Source: Neobacillus piezotolerans
GTDB taxonomy: Bacteria; Bacillota; Bacilli; Bacillales; Cytobacillaceae
Assembly: GCF_003362805.1 (NCBI RefSeq)
Contig: NZ_QNQT01000006.1
Location: 62,001-126,000, forward strand
DNA length: 64,000 nucleotides
Reading direction: 5' to 3'
Of the stretch, positions 47,369-56,139 are shown in pieces. The number at the start of each line of letters is the position of its first letter. Position 1 is the first letter of the stretch. The notes below the pieces were generated by a model. It saw only the letters and a program-made list of their open reading frames with translations, was not told the origin of the DNA and made no database searches. Made by a program: the position numbers and the translations under genes.

Positions 47369-47887
47369 ATGGAGCACAATGAAACATTGGAAAATCAAAG
47401 CATTCACCCCGAATTTAAGGATGAGGCAATGGAATCCACTTTAAAGAGGGATGGGGCCGCGATCAAAAACCCGCCGCTTCGCTTTGCTGGTTTTTGGATG
47501 AGGTTTTGGGCTTATTTGCTTGATTTGATTGTAGTAGGCAGCCTGTTCCGGCTTCTGGCCAAGCCAATCTTCCGGATTCTCGATATTGAGCCCTCTGGAG
47601 GGCTGTTCTCAGCGGGGACGATTGTCTCGGCTATGATATTTTATTTGTATTTTGTCCTCATGACTAAATACTTCCGCCAAACGCTTGGGAAAATGGTTTT
47701 TGGCCTGGCCGTCATCGGTATAAATGGAGGCAGGCTCACTTGGATGGACATTCTTTTCAGGGAGTGGATAGGCAGATTCATTTCCTCGACCATCGTAGTC
47801 CTTTACCTTATCCCGGCTTTCCATCCAAGAAAACAGGGACTGCATGATTTATTTGCCGATACGGTTGTAGTCCATACAAGAAGATAA
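47369..47887 (+). CDS. yteJ: RDD family membrane protein YteJ (SppI)
   Basis: 172 residues. A polar N-terminus (about 1-40) is followed by the RDD domain with three hydrophobic segments (near 43-65, 80-98 and 130-148) and the signature FWMRFWAYLLDLIVVG. B. subtilis YteJ is reported to inhibit SppA. The tight spacing after sppA supports that pairing here. Confidence 0.87.
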   Translation: MEHNETLENQSIHPEFKDEAMESTLKRDGAAIKNPPLRFAGFWMRFWAYLLDLIVVGSLFRLLAKPIFRILDIEPSGGLFSAGTIVSAMIFYLYFVLMTKYFRQTLGKMVFGLAVIGINGGRLTWMDILFREWIGRFISSTIVVLYLIPAFHPRKQGLHDLFADTVVVHTRR

Positions 47888-48008
47888 CTAGACGAATTGA
47901 CCTACGTGATTTCAACGCAGGTTTTTTCTTTTTTTGGAAATGATAGAAGTAAACACCTTTAAATGAAAGTCATATAGAATTTTCGGATGCAGAAAGGAAG
48001 TGGGCAGG

Positions 48009-48683
48009 TTGGCATGGATTGTATGGATTGTAGCCATTATCACCTGTGTGATTCTCCTTGCTTCCATTCTTTTTTTATTGAAAATAACCGTAACAGCCAG
48101 GTTCAGGTCACATGGGGGACAGAAGGAACTCACGATTGAATGCAAGGCATTCTTTGGACTTTTAAAATATAAAAAAACATTTAACGATTTTAGCGGCCTT
48201 TTCGCCGAAACGCCTGACGACACCATAAAAAAGGAGAAGGAGGCCGTAAAGGAAAAGACTGAGGAGAAGCGAAACCCGGACAGTTTGTTGAAGGGGATAA
48301 AAAATGGTAAGGAAACCGTGGAAAAACTCCTTCAAGCCCACCAGGATGTAAAAGGATTTCTAAAAACGGTCGCAATTCGGCGATTCGAATGGTACACCGC
48401 CGCCGGGGCGGGCGACGCGGCGCTGACAGGCATTATCGCGGGAGCCATATGGGCGGCCAAAGGGATGATTATCGGGCTGCTTTCGGAAACAATGAAGCTA
48501 AAAACAAGCCCTGCAATTGTGGTAACGCCATATTTTCAATACACGGTTTCCGCAACCATGCTTTCATGTATGTTTACTTTCCGGGCAGGGAAAGCTATTT
48601 CAGCAGGTATGAAGATTTATAAATATGTAAAGAAAGCCAGGCATGGGCGGATTCCCAATGGGATGCCTCTGGATTACGATTAG
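48009..48683 (+). CDS. ytfI: DUF2953 family membrane protein YtfI
   Basis: About 224 residues. An N-terminal transmembrane helix (about residues 3-25) is followed by a beta-rich segment, then a charged middle region (about 70-105), and a C-terminal hydrophobic segment. DUF2953 proteins are found in spore formers next to ytfJ. The start is uncertain: TTG 48009 has AAAGGA at suitable spacing; GTG 48000 would leave none. It precedes ytfJ by 35 bases, forming a probable sporulation operon. Confidence 0.8.
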   Translation: MAWIVWIVAIITCVILLASILFLLKITVTARFRSHGGQKELTIECKAFFGLLKYKKTFNDFSGLFAETPDDTIKKEKEAVKEKTEEKRNPDSLLKGIKNGKETVEKLLQAHQDVKGFLKTVAIRRFEWYTAAGAGDAALTGIIAGAIWAAKGMIIGLLSETMKLKTSPAIVVTPYFQYTVSATMLSCMFTFRAGKAISAGMKIYKYVKKARHGRIPNGMPLDYD

Positions 48684-48718
48684 CGCGCTAGCTGCATGAG
48701 ATAAGGAGGAGCGAAAGT

Positions 48719-49237
48719 ATGTCTGACCATCCAATCCAGGGATTGATGACGACGGCGATGGAGAGCCTAAAGGAAATGATTGACGTGAACACGATTATTG
48801 GCGATCCAGTTGAAACGCCGGATGGAAGCGTCATTCTAACAGTTTCAAAAGTAGGTTTTGGCTTTGCGGCAGGGGGGACTGAATTCGGAAGCAATGGGAG
48901 CGGACAGGATTCGGGAGGAAAGCACCCTTTTGGCGGAGGGAGCGGAGGAGGGGTTTCCATTACCCCGATCGCATTTTTGATTGTTAATTCGCAGGGAGTA
49001 AAAATGCTCCATCTCGATGAGAACACCCATCTGCTTGAACGGATTCTCGAAACAGCTCCGCAGGCGGTAGACAAAGTCCAGCAAATGATCTCAAAAATGT
49101 CCCAATCGTCCGGGGGCGGACAGGATAAAAAGAACAAAGACAGCGGCAAGGACACAAATAAAAAAGGCAGCAAGGGCAATGAAGACCAGGACGGCGAGCA
49201 AAAAAAGAAACAGGACAGCGCTGATTTTGATATATGA
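48719..49237 (+). CDS. ytfJ: Sporulation protein YtfJ (GerW family)
   Basis: 172 residues. The conserved GerW core (HPIQGLMTTAMESLKEMIDVNTIIGDP, then TPDGSVILTVSKVGFGFAAGG) lies in the N-terminal half, followed by a Gly-rich linker and a highly charged Lys/Asp-rich tail (about residues 135-170). B. subtilis YtfJ is needed for normal germination with certain germinants. GGAGGAG lies upstream of the ATG. The last stop codon lies at the edge of a long terminator. Confidence 0.9.
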   Translation: MSDHPIQGLMTTAMESLKEMIDVNTIIGDPVETPDGSVILTVSKVGFGFAAGGTEFGSNGSGQDSGGKHPFGGGSGGGVSITPIAFLIVNSQGVKMLHLDENTHLLERILETAPQAVDKVQQMISKMSQSSGGGQDKKNKDSGKDTNKKGSKGNEDQDGEQKKKQDSADFDI

Positions 49238-49278
49238 ATAGGAAAAAGGACAAGCAGGCTCTTGTCCTTTTTCCTATT
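49237..49278. terminator. Bidirectional terminator overlapping the ytfJ stop and the VOC gene stop
   Basis: An 18-bp perfect stem (49237-49254 with 49261-49278) and six-base loop. It overlaps the last base of ytfJ and the stop codon of the convergent VOC gene, and is T/A-rich for both strands. Confidence 0.92.
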
Positions 49279-50044
49279 CAAATCCATATTCGCCTTCGCC
49301 AATATGAAGGGTTGTCCCTTTTAATCCTGGCGCTTCTGTTTTAAAAACGATGCGGGAGAGGTTATTTTTCGTCCCTTTGGCGAAAATGAGAGGTTTCCCA
49401 TCAACCGTCAATACCGCTGAATCTCCGCCACTTTTGATTTCGGCGGGGAAGCCGAATAATTCGCTCCACCTTAGTGCTGTTTCCGACGGATCGGATACCT
49501 CGAACACCGCACTGCCAAATTTCACATTTCCGGCGGGATGGGGTTTGATAATCCCCGCTTCGGACATTGCACGGAAGCGTTCTTGGTCGTCCACTTTCCA
49601 TTGGATGATAAACGGAAATACGAGGCCATTGATATTCCCCTCAATCATCATCATGCGCCACTCAATTAATTGGCCTTGGGCATTTAGGCGCTTACCATCT
49701 TTAATGGGGGTAACAGCCGCGCCTTTTGAAGCGAGTGAGGCCGCGAGTTCTTCAATATTTTGGGTCCTGAAGGCAATCCTGCCGAAAGTTTCCCGACCGG
49801 GCAGGAATTTCACTGCGTCCTCGACCAGCAGGTTCGGTTCTTCAGGGTTCTTCGCATATTCTGGCCTTTCAATCCCGAGCAATTCTACATAAAACAGTCC
49901 AAAGTAGCAAAGAGCATTGTGCGTCCCCCACCTCGTGTGGGAGCCTCCCCTGAACGCATCCAGCCCCGCGTCCGTAAATAACTGGATGCCAGCACCCAAA
50001 TCATTGACATAATGGACTATATGATCCAATTTAAGTTCCGGCAT
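49274..50044 (-). CDS. VOC (glyoxalase-like) family protein
   Basis: 256 residues with two vicinal-oxygen-chelate betaalphabetabetabeta modules (about 1-110 and 140-250), beginning [16 protein letters not shown]. It resembles the Glyoxalase_3 (PF13468) family of unknown substrate in bacilli. ATG 50044 follows GGGAGGCGA; the longer open frame has no ribosome site. It is convergent with ytfJ and divergent from tpx. I cannot name the substrate. Confidence 0.8.
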   Translation of the reverse strand: MPELKLDHIVHYVNDLGAGIQLFTDAGLDAFRGGSHTRWGTHNALCYFGLFYVELLGIERPEYAKNPEEPNLLVEDAVKFLPGRETFGRIAFRTQNIEELAASLASKGAAVTPIKDGKRLNAQGQLIEWRMMMIEGNINGLVFPFIIQWKVDDQERFRAMSEAGIIKPHPAGNVKFGSAVFEVSDPSETALRWSELFGFPAEIKSGGDSAVLTVDGKPLIFAKGTKNNLSRIVFKTEAPGLKGTTLHIGEGEYGFE

Positions 50045-50157
50045 AGTTTCGCCTCCCATTTCATTTGCTTCAATAAAATCATACAACCTATTTCCCCGAA
50101 AGGAAAAAATTCTGAATCCCACGCTAATTTTCCGAGACAACTTTGCAGTGTATATCC

Positions 50158-50187
50158 TTTGCAAAAGCATATGCAAAAAGTTATATT
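50158..50187 (+). promoter_or_regulatory. Candidate tpx promoter with flanking dyads
   Basis: TTTGCA-N18-TATATT. A 7-bp inverted repeat CAGTGTA (50146-50152) / TACACTG (50188-50194) brackets it and GCATATGC lies inside. Confidence 0.35.
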
Positions 50188-50224
50188 TACACTGTACATA
50201 GTTGGACAAAGGAGGAAATTGGGA

Positions 50225-50725
50225 ATGGCATCCATTACATTTAAAGGCAATCCAGTAACGCTTCTAGGCAATGAAGTGAAGGTGGGGGATAAAGCACCTA
50301 CATTCACTGTCCTTGCTAACGACTTATCAGAAGTGACACTTGAAGATTCGAAAGGGCAGGTAAGGCTTATTTCTGTCGTTCCTTCACTTGATACGGGAGT
50401 ATGCGACGCACAGACTCGCCGTTTTAATGAAGAAGCTTCCGGACTTGGAAACGTAAAAGTACTCACTGTCAGCGTAGATCTTCCTTTCGCGCAGAAACGC
50501 TGGTGCGGGGCGAATGGCATCGAGAATGTGCAGACGCTTTCAGACCACCGCGACCTTTCATTCGGTGAAGCATTTGGCGTTGCCATCCAGGAATTAAGGC
50601 TCCTTGCCCGCGCGGTATTCGTTGTTGATTCAAATGACACGGTCACCTACGCGGAATATGTAAGCGAAGCAACAAACCATCCGGATTACGAAGCGGCCCT
50701 CGAAGCTGCTAAAAAAGCTGAATAA
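50225..50725 (+). CDS. tpx: Thiol peroxidase Tpx
   Basis: Atypical 2-Cys peroxiredoxin reducing lipid and organic hydroperoxides with thioredoxin. Peroxidatic cysteine C60 in [15 protein letters not shown] and resolving cysteine C94 in KRWCGANG. The 166 residues are standard. ATG 50225 follows AAAGGAGGAAATT; the open frame upstream is not coding. A strong terminator follows. In Bacillus it responds to oxidative stress (Spx); no specific site was recognised here. Confidence 0.95.
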   Translation: MASITFKGNPVTLLGNEVKVGDKAPTFTVLANDLSEVTLEDSKGQVRLISVVPSLDTGVCDAQTRRFNEEASGLGNVKVLTVSVDLPFAQKRWCGANGIENVQTLSDHRDLSFGEAFGVAIQELRLLARAVFVVDSNDTVTYAEYVSEATNHPDYEAALEAAKKAE

Positions 50726-50734
50726 AAGTAACTC

Positions 50735-50766
50735 GGCCCCGGGCTTCCCGGGGCTTTGCTTTTTCT
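50735..50766 (+). terminator. Terminator of tpx
   Basis: Perfect 8-bp stem GCCCCGGG / CCCGGGGC with a three-base loop, then TTTGCTTTTTC. Confidence 0.85.
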
Positions 50767-50860
50767 AAATAAAGATGGCCGCTGTTTCATCAAACTTGTG
50801 GCGCGCAACAAAAGAAGCTAAAATGGGAAAAGAGAATTGACCCGACGGAGGAACGAAGAT

Positions 50861-51844
50861 ATGAAACCATCTCCGGTAGAACGTTTGTTTACTGTTTTTA
50901 ACGAAACCACTACCATCATTCAGGATGAACTTTCCTGCTCCTACCTGGAAGCCCTTGCCGAAACAGGGGAAAACCTTTTCCATGGCACAGTTTTGCAGGA
51001 TGAAATCAGTGAATTGAACGCCAAACGGCTTAAGAAAAGTTACGAGGCAATCAAACTGGATGCCTTTTCGAAAGAAGAAATCAGGAAGGCCTTTCAGCTT
51101 GCCATTTTAAAAGGGATGAAGGAAAACGTCCAGCCGCATCATCAAATGACCCCTGATTCTGTCGGAATGCTGATTGGGTACCTGGTCCTGAAATTTGTCG
51201 GGAAACCAGCAGTCAGGATCCTTGACCCGGCAGTCGGAACAGGCAATTTGCTCGCGACAGTGATCAATCACCAAGTACAGAAGCAAATTGAAGCAGCTGG
51301 CCTCGAGATTGATGATGTCCTGATCAAGCTAGCTTATGTGAATGCAAACCTGCAGGAGCACTCAATCCAGCTTTTCAACCAGGACAGCCTTCAACAGGTT
51401 TTTATCGAGCCTGTCGATGTGGTTGTTTCCGACCTGCCTGTAGGCTATTATCCAGATGATATCAGGGCGGCCGATTATGAATTGGCAGCATCGGAAGGAC
51501 ATTCGTATTCACATCATCTATTCATTGAACAAAGCATGAAACTGACAAAGCCGGGGGGCTACCTCTTTTTTATTATTCCGAATGGCTTATTCGAGAGTCC
51601 GGAAGCTCCGAAACTCCGTGAGTTTTTGAAAAAAAATGCCCACATACAGGGAATTCTGCAATTGCCCCTTTCATTGTTTAAATCCAGCCAGGCGGCCAAA
51701 AGCATTTTAATCCTGCAAAAGGCTGGTGAAGGGGTGAAACCGCCAAAACAAGCGTTGCTTGCCGAACTGCCTTCCCTTTCAAATCAGGCTGGCACGGAGA
51801 AAATCCTTTCCCAAATCAACGGATGGATTGCTGATAATAAATGA
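50861..51844 (+). CDS. ytxK: Class I SAM-dependent methyltransferase-like protein YtxK
   Basis: 327 residues with the fold of N6-adenine DNA methyltransferases: the SAM motif ILDPAVGTGNLL (about residue 125) and motif IV-like VSDLPVGYYP, where DLPVGYY replaces the usual NPPF/Y. The altered motif IV makes the target (DNA, RNA or none) uncertain. ATG 50861 follows GGAGGAACG. It lies upstream of ackA, as in B. subtilis, with a terminator and a 270-base control region between. Confidence 0.87.
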   Translation: MKPSPVERLFTVFNETTTIIQDELSCSYLEALAETGENLFHGTVLQDEISELNAKRLKKSYEAIKLDAFSKEEIRKAFQLAILKGMKENVQPHHQMTPDSVGMLIGYLVLKFVGKPAVRILDPAVGTGNLLATVINHQVQKQIEAAGLEIDDVLIKLAYVNANLQEHSIQLFNQDSLQQVFIEPVDVVVSDLPVGYYPDDIRAADYELAASEGHSYSHHLFIEQSMKLTKPGGYLFFIIPNGLFESPEAPKLREFLKKNAHIQGILQLPLSLFKSSQAAKSILILQKAGEGVKPPKQALLAELPSLSNQAGTEKILSQINGWIADNK

Positions 51845-51889
51845 TAAAAAGAGCAGAAGCTTTTCATTGAAAATGCTTTTGCTCTTTTT
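51845..51889. terminator. Terminator of ytxK
   Basis: Stem AAAAGAGCAGAAGC / GCTTTTGCTCTTTT (one mismatch) with T-tract. Confidence 0.85.
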
Positions 51890-51911
51890 ATGAATTGTGC
51901 AAACTGCCTGA

Positions 51912-51965
51912 ATATATGGACATTTCCCGCAAACTTTACTATTTGCCCATATATGTTGAAATGTC
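51912..51965. promoter_or_regulatory. Interleaved inverted repeats upstream of ackA
   Basis: ATATATGG (51912-51919) can pair with CCATATAT (51947-51954), and GACATTTC (51919-51926) with GAAATGTC (51958-51965). All four arms are perfect 8-mers in the order A-B-A'-B', so the pairings are interleaved. A possible ackA promoter (TTGTCT-N17-AATCAT, 52005-52033) lies downstream. Confidence 0.55.
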
Positions 51966-52114
51966 ATCTATGAAGTGGGTAAACTGAAATCGAGATATAT
52001 CCAGTTGTCTATTTGCAGGCTCCGGCTAATCATAGCTGAAAGACCAAAATCGACCTTCGTATCGCGCCCGGAATTCCTGCAGGCAATAACTGTCATCAAA
52101 GGAGAGGTTGGAAA

Positions 52115-53308
52115 ATGCCCAAAATATTAGCAATAAATGCGGGAAGTTCATCATTGAAGTTTCAGTTGCTCGATATGCCAAGTGAAAAAGTCATAACAAA
52201 AGGCATTATCGAAAGAATCGGCCTTGGCGATTCACTTTTCACCATGGAAGTTTCAGGTGAAAAATTAAAGGAAACAACAAACATTCCCGAGCACGAAACA
52301 GCTGTAAAACTATTGTTGGACAAGCTGACTTCCACAGGAGCAATAACCTCGCTTAACGAAATATCCGGGATTGGCCACCGTGTCGTGCACGGAGGGGAAG
52401 AGTTCAGCGATTCAGCACTTATTAATGAAGATGTCCTTCGGAAAATCGAAGAATTATCGGAATTGGCGCCTTTGCATAATCCGGCGAACATTACAGGCAT
52501 CCTCGCGTTCCAGAGGGTTCTGCCAGATGTTCCTGCGGTTGCCGTATTTGATACGGCCTTCCACCAAACAATGCCTGAAAGTTCTTTCCTTTACAGCCTT
52601 CCATATGATTATTATAAAACATATGGAATCAGGAAATATGGTTTCCATGGAACCTCGCACAAATACGTATCTAGAAGGGCCGCCGAACTGCTTGGCCGCC
52701 CGGTGGAACAGTTGAGGCTTCTATCATGCCATCTCGGAAACGGAGCGAGCATCGCGGCAATCGACCGAGGCAAATCACTTGATACCTCAATGGGCTTTAC
52801 GCCGCTTGCCGGGGTTACAATGGGGACGCGTTCCGGGAATATCGACCCTGCGCTGATTCCATTTATTATGGAGAAGACAGGGATGTCTGCGGATGAAGTT
52901 CTTGAGGTACTGAATAAGAAAAGCGGGATGCTCGGCGTATCAGGGTTTTCGAGCGACCTCCGGGACATCGAGACCCAGGCGGCGGAAGGGAACCCAAGGG
53001 CTGAGCTCGCTCTGGAAGTATTCGCTGGCAGGATCCATAAATATATTGGTTCTTATTCGGCACGGATGTCCGGGGTCGATGCCATTATCTTTACCGCGGG
53101 CATTGGAGAGAATAGCGAAGCAATCAGGGCGAGGGTCCTTAAAGGCCTCGAGTTTATGGGCGTTTATTGGGATCCGGCCCTGAACAAGGTCCGCGGCCAG
53201 GAGGCATTTATCAATTACCCATATTCACCTGTAAAAGTAATGGTCATCCCTACGAATGAGGAAGTTATGATCGCCAGGGATGTCATGCGACTTGGGAATA
53301 TCCAGTAA
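52115..53308 (+). CDS. ackA: Acetate kinase
   Basis: Forms acetate and ATP from acetyl-phosphate in overflow metabolism. [11 protein letters not shown] at the N-terminus, [35 protein letters not shown] and AGIGENSE near the C-terminus are the family motifs. The 397 residues are typical. AAAGGAGAGG precedes the ATG. In B. subtilis it is activated by CcpA through an upstream cre; no convincing cre was found here. It is followed by a terminator and a repeat region. Confidence 0.96.
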   Translation: MPKILAINAGSSSLKFQLLDMPSEKVITKGIIERIGLGDSLFTMEVSGEKLKETTNIPEHETAVKLLLDKLTSTGAITSLNEISGIGHRVVHGGEEFSDSALINEDVLRKIEELSELAPLHNPANITGILAFQRVLPDVPAVAVFDTAFHQTMPESSFLYSLPYDYYKTYGIRKYGFHGTSHKYVSRRAAELLGRPVEQLRLLSCHLGNGASIAAIDRGKSLDTSMGFTPLAGVTMGTRSGNIDPALIPFIMEKTGMSADEVLEVLNKKSGMLGVSGFSSDLRDIETQAAEGNPRAELALEVFAGRIHKYIGSYSARMSGVDAIIFTAGIGENSEAIRARVLKGLEFMGVYWDPALNKVRGQEAFINYPYSPVKVMVIPTNEEVMIARDVMRLGNIQ

Positions 53309-53324
53309 ATATTAGCGAAAGTTG

Positions 53325-53357
53325 GCTGTACCTCTAAAGGGGGTGCGGCTTTTTTTC
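53325..53357 (+). terminator. Terminator of ackA
   Basis: Stem GCTGTACCTC / GGGGGTGCGGC with several G-U pairs, then seven T. Confidence 0.75.
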
Positions 53358-53396
53358 TTGGAGACTCAGATTAGGCGGGAAGTCCGGCTGCCTGGT

Positions 53397-53610
53397 GAGT
53401 GACAAAGATGTCCGAAGCCCGGAAAGTTGGCACACAAAGTCTTTAGTGACAACCACAGGTGAAAATCGGGCAGGGTAGTCAGAATGAGCCCGGATATCTA
53501 ACAAGCCACAGGCGAAAATCGGGCAGGGTTGTCAGAATAAGCCCGGATATGTGACAACCGCAGGAGAAAATCCGATTTAGTTTTCTTTTCAAACTCGGCT
53601 GAGTGACAAT
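53397..53610. repeat. Degenerate tandem repeat of about 52-53 bp downstream of ackA
   Basis: Full units at 53446-53497 and 53498-53550, a partial unit at 53551-53579, and degenerate pieces near 53397 and 53600. The unit reads GTGACAACC-ACAGGNGAAAATCGGG-CAGGGTNGTCAGAAT-AAGCCCGGATAT. Between the ackA terminator and the ecsC-family promoter there is no supportable gene. Confidence 0.8.
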
Positions 53611-53747
53611 GGCCGAATCAAATCCAAAAGAATGTCAATCAAAATTAGAATTAGGATTAGGCCGAACGGGACCAAGGCATGTTGGACGTATCGGATAACA
53701 GATATATCTGCCTGTAAGTTTCCGATATCTTTTAAATTACCAACTTA

Positions 53748-53756
53748 TGCTATACT
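53748..53756 (+). promoter_or_regulatory. Extended -10 promoter of the ecsC-family gene
   Basis: TGC-TATACT, 31 bases before the start codon. The -35 is weak. Confidence 0.4.
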
Positions 53757-53786
53757 GTAGGAAAGTTTTCGATAGGAGGGCCATCC

Positions 53787-54623
53787 ATGCCGCTGACAGA
53801 CAGGGAAATGACTGTCCTTGCCGAGATCAAGGATTGGGAAAAGAAGCTTCTCGACTACGAACCGAATGACCTTCAGCTTACGTACGAAAAGTATTTGGAG
53901 TCTGGTTTTTCAATGCTTCCTGAAGAAGCGCGCAGCCAGTTCTTCGCTGTTGTTGACAATTGGCTATTCCATCTGAATGCTATGATTCAGGGCGCCCAAT
54001 TCCAGTTGGACGCGAAGGAGAGAATTCTAGCTGCCGCGAGGGTCTTCGACAGCGGGGTTGGAAGAATTGAAGACATGAAGCATTTGGAAATAGACCAGTT
54101 AAATTATATTGCCCAGCAACAGATTGCAAGGCACAGGCTCTATTCTTTTGCCCAGGGCGGTATGGCGGGTACGGGGGGAGCGCTTCTGTTAGGAGCAGAC
54201 CTACCAGCCATGGCAGTAATCAATCTCCGCGCGGTACAGCTTTTGGCGATGACGTATGGTTATGAAGTGAATACTCCATTCGAGATGATGACATCCCTAA
54301 AGGTTTTCCATACCGCGACATTGCCTCCAAGGCTGCAGGGAGAAAGCTGGAATCAGCTTTTAGAGGATTTAAAGGGGGAACGGGACAGGTATTTCTATGA
54401 AGGGAATGATCAACTGACAGATCCATCCTGGCTGGAAATGCCTATGAGGCAGGTTTTTAAGGGTGCCTTCATTACCCTTTTCAGAAAAAGAATGGTCCAA
54501 GGCATCCCGCTCGTAAGCATGGCGATCGGCGCCGGTGCAAACTATCAGCTTACAAGAAGGGTGACCGATTTTTCACATAACTATTACAGGCTCCGTTATT
54601 TAATGGACAGGGAGGAACGTTAA
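53787..54623 (+). CDS. EcsC family protein
   Basis: 278 residues assigned to the EcsC family on the segment GGALLLGADLPAMAVINLRAVQLLAMTYGY (about residues 131-160) and on overall helical character with short hydrophobic stretches. EcsC is the third gene of the B. subtilis ecs ABC transporter locus, but stand-alone family members such as this have no known function. AGGAGGG lies before the ATG. Its stop codon overlaps the moaB start (TAATG), so the two are translated in coupled fashion. Confidence 0.78.
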   Translation: MPLTDREMTVLAEIKDWEKKLLDYEPNDLQLTYEKYLESGFSMLPEEARSQFFAVVDNWLFHLNAMIQGAQFQLDAKERILAAARVFDSGVGRIEDMKHLEIDQLNYIAQQQIARHRLYSFAQGGMAGTGGALLLGADLPAMAVINLRAVQLLAMTYGYEVNTPFEMMTSLKVFHTATLPPRLQGESWNQLLEDLKGERDRYFYEGNDQLTDPSWLEMPMRQVFKGAFITLFRKRMVQGIPLVSMAIGAGANYQLTRRVTDFSHNYYRLRYLMDREER

Positions 54624-55138
54624 TGAGTGTTCAGGAGCATAAAAAGGAAGCGCCACGGTATGTTTCATGCAAAGTCATTACTGTCAGTGACACAAGGGAT
54701 GAGAACACCGACAAAAGCGGGCAGTTGATTATGTCCCTCCTAGAATCCAATGGTCATAAAGTGGCGGGTTACGCCATTGTAAAGGATGAAGGGGAGCTGA
54801 TCAAGGCGGAGGTCCTTAGCGGCTGCGCCGACCCGGAGATCGATGTTGTCCTTACCAATGGCGGTACTGGGATTGCTGTTAGGGATGTCACAATCGAAAC
54901 CGTCAAGAAGCTTTTTGACAAGGAGATTACCGGGTTCGGGGAACTGTTCAGGATGCTGAGCTACCAGGAAGATATCGGCTCAGCTGCAATCCTTTCCCGG
55001 GCAGCCGCGGGAGTTGTCAACAATCGGGCGGTCTTTTCCATCCCGGGTTCATCAGGCGCTGTTAAGCTCGCCATGAACAAACTGATCCTTCCGGAAATCG
55101 GACATGTCGTCAGGGAGCTTAAAAAAGACCTCGCTTAA
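54623..55138 (+). CDS. moaB: Molybdenum cofactor biosynthesis protein MoaB
   Basis: 171-residue MogA/MoaB-fold protein that binds molybdopterin for adenylation. TVSDTRDENTDKSGQ, LTNGGTGIAVRDVT and the C-terminal FSIPGSSGAVKLAM are family motifs. The start codon overlaps the upstream stop by one base (TAATG) and GGGAGG lies in the last codons of that gene. No other molybdenum-cofactor gene is in the window. Confidence 0.92.
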   Translation: MSVQEHKKEAPRYVSCKVITVSDTRDENTDKSGQLIMSLLESNGHKVAGYAIVKDEGELIKAEVLSGCADPEIDVVLTNGGTGIAVRDVTIETVKKLFDKEITGFGELFRMLSYQEDIGSAAILSRAAAGVVNNRAVFSIPGSSGAVKLAMNKLILPEIGHVVRELKKDLA

Positions 55139-55147
55139 ATGAAAGAA

Positions 55148-55183
55148 GAAAGCTCCCGATGAATTGCGCGGGAGTTTTTCTTT
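55148..55183. terminator. Terminator of moaB
   Basis: AAGAAAGCTCCCG pairs with CGCGGGAGTTTTTCTTT around loop ATGAATTG. It also ends just before the convergent gene's stop. Confidence 0.75.
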
Positions 55184-55499
55184 AAGTATGCATTTTTTCT
55201 TCCACAACAGCGTCTGTAGCCCTGTACCATAGCCACAAATCGTTGATAATCGACGCAAGCCCGGCAATTTCAGTGTTTAATTCACAAGACTTCTCGAAGT
55301 TGCTTTCATTGGATAGCGCGGCCTGCTTTTCGTTTATGGAATGCTCTAGTTCCTTGATCCGGTCAGGAATCGAACCGCGGATCTGTTCCCATGAAAATAG
55401 AATTTTCTCTTGAATCTCCGGGCTGTATTTATCAAGGCTCTTCTCCATATCGGGTATCGGAATGCCAAGGCGGCTATCATATGAAAAAAATTGTTCCAT
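55182..55499 (-). CDS. Uncharacterised helical protein, second gene of a UspA pair
   Basis: 105 residues, starting MEQFFSYDSRLGIPIPDMEK; mostly charged helix with a Trp-rich end (INDLWLWYRATDAVVEEK). No family recognised. GGAGGAAAT precedes ATG 55499. It follows the UspA gene by about 20 bases on the same strand, so the two likely share a transcript. The link to stress physiology is inferred only from that. Confidence 0.7.
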   Translation of the reverse strand: MEQFFSYDSRLGIPIPDMEKSLDKYSPEIQEKILFSWEQIRGSIPDRIKELEHSINEKQAALSNESNFEKSCELNTEIAGLASIINDLWLWYRATDAVVEEKMHT

Positions 55500-55519
55500 G
55501 CTATTTCCTCCACTTTCCC

Positions 55520-55972
55520 TCACGTAAACTCTTTTTCAGATCTGACAACAAGCACATCACATGGCGCGTGCCGGCTAATATGTTCTGAAACGCTGCCGAT
55601 TAAAAACCTTTCAACCGCGTTAAGTCCCGTTGCGCCGCAAATAATTAAATCGATGTTATGCTTTCTCGCGATTTCTTTTGGAATCATTAACTTTGGGGAA
55701 CCAAATTCAACAAGAAAAGAAACATCCGACAATCCGCTGTCCAGTGCCTGTTGCCTATATTTTTCTAGCAAATCAAGGGCGTATTGGTCAGCACGGTCCG
55801 CAATGGCCTGGTCGTATGCTTCGACAATCGCGAATGTCCTAGTATCAATGACATGGACGAGCAGGAGTGATGCCTGGTTCCTGTCGGCTATGCCTAGTGC
55901 TTTCCTGAACGCTAGTTCCGCTTCCTTTGACCAGTCAACCGCTACCATAATTTTTTGATAATTGGTCCCCAT
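55520..55972 (-). CDS. Universal stress protein, UspA family
   Basis: 150 residues of the UspA fold beginning NYQKIMVAVDWSKEAELAF. The ATP-binding GATGLNAVERFLIGSVSEHI segment contains the Gx2Gx9G(S/T) pattern, so this is an ATP-binding type. ATG 55972 follows AGGGGGAAAGG; upstream in-frame codons are unlikely to be translated. Upstream partner of the 105-residue gene. Confidence 0.87.
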   Translation of the reverse strand: MGTNYQKIMVAVDWSKEAELAFRKALGIADRNQASLLLVHVIDTRTFAIVEAYDQAIADRADQYALDLLEKYRQQALDSGLSDVSFLVEFGSPKLMIPKEIARKHNIDLIICGATGLNAVERFLIGSVSEHISRHAPCDVLVVRSEKEFT

Positions 55973-56086
55973 TGCCTTTCCCCCTGTCAAAAGAAATTTA
56001 AACAAATAGGTGCCAGTTAGCCTTTTACCCAAATTATACATGAAAAGTGGCGGCATAGAAGGACCATCCCTATGAAAAAATATTAT

Positions 56087-56114
56087 TTGTTAGACAGCTC
56101 TGTATCTTTAAAAT
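56087..56114 (+). promoter_or_regulatory. Sigma-A-like promoter, TTGTTA-N16-TAAAAT
   Basis: Lies 26 bases before the small open frame at 56140. Confidence 0.45.
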
Positions 56115-56139
56115 AAAACAAGAATAGGAATGGTGCGGA

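Noticed and set aside
51985-51998. Possible cre upstream of ackA (TGAAATCGAGATAT)
   Set aside because: Only the left half matches; three conserved positions fail. A similar half-site occurs by chance at 18493.
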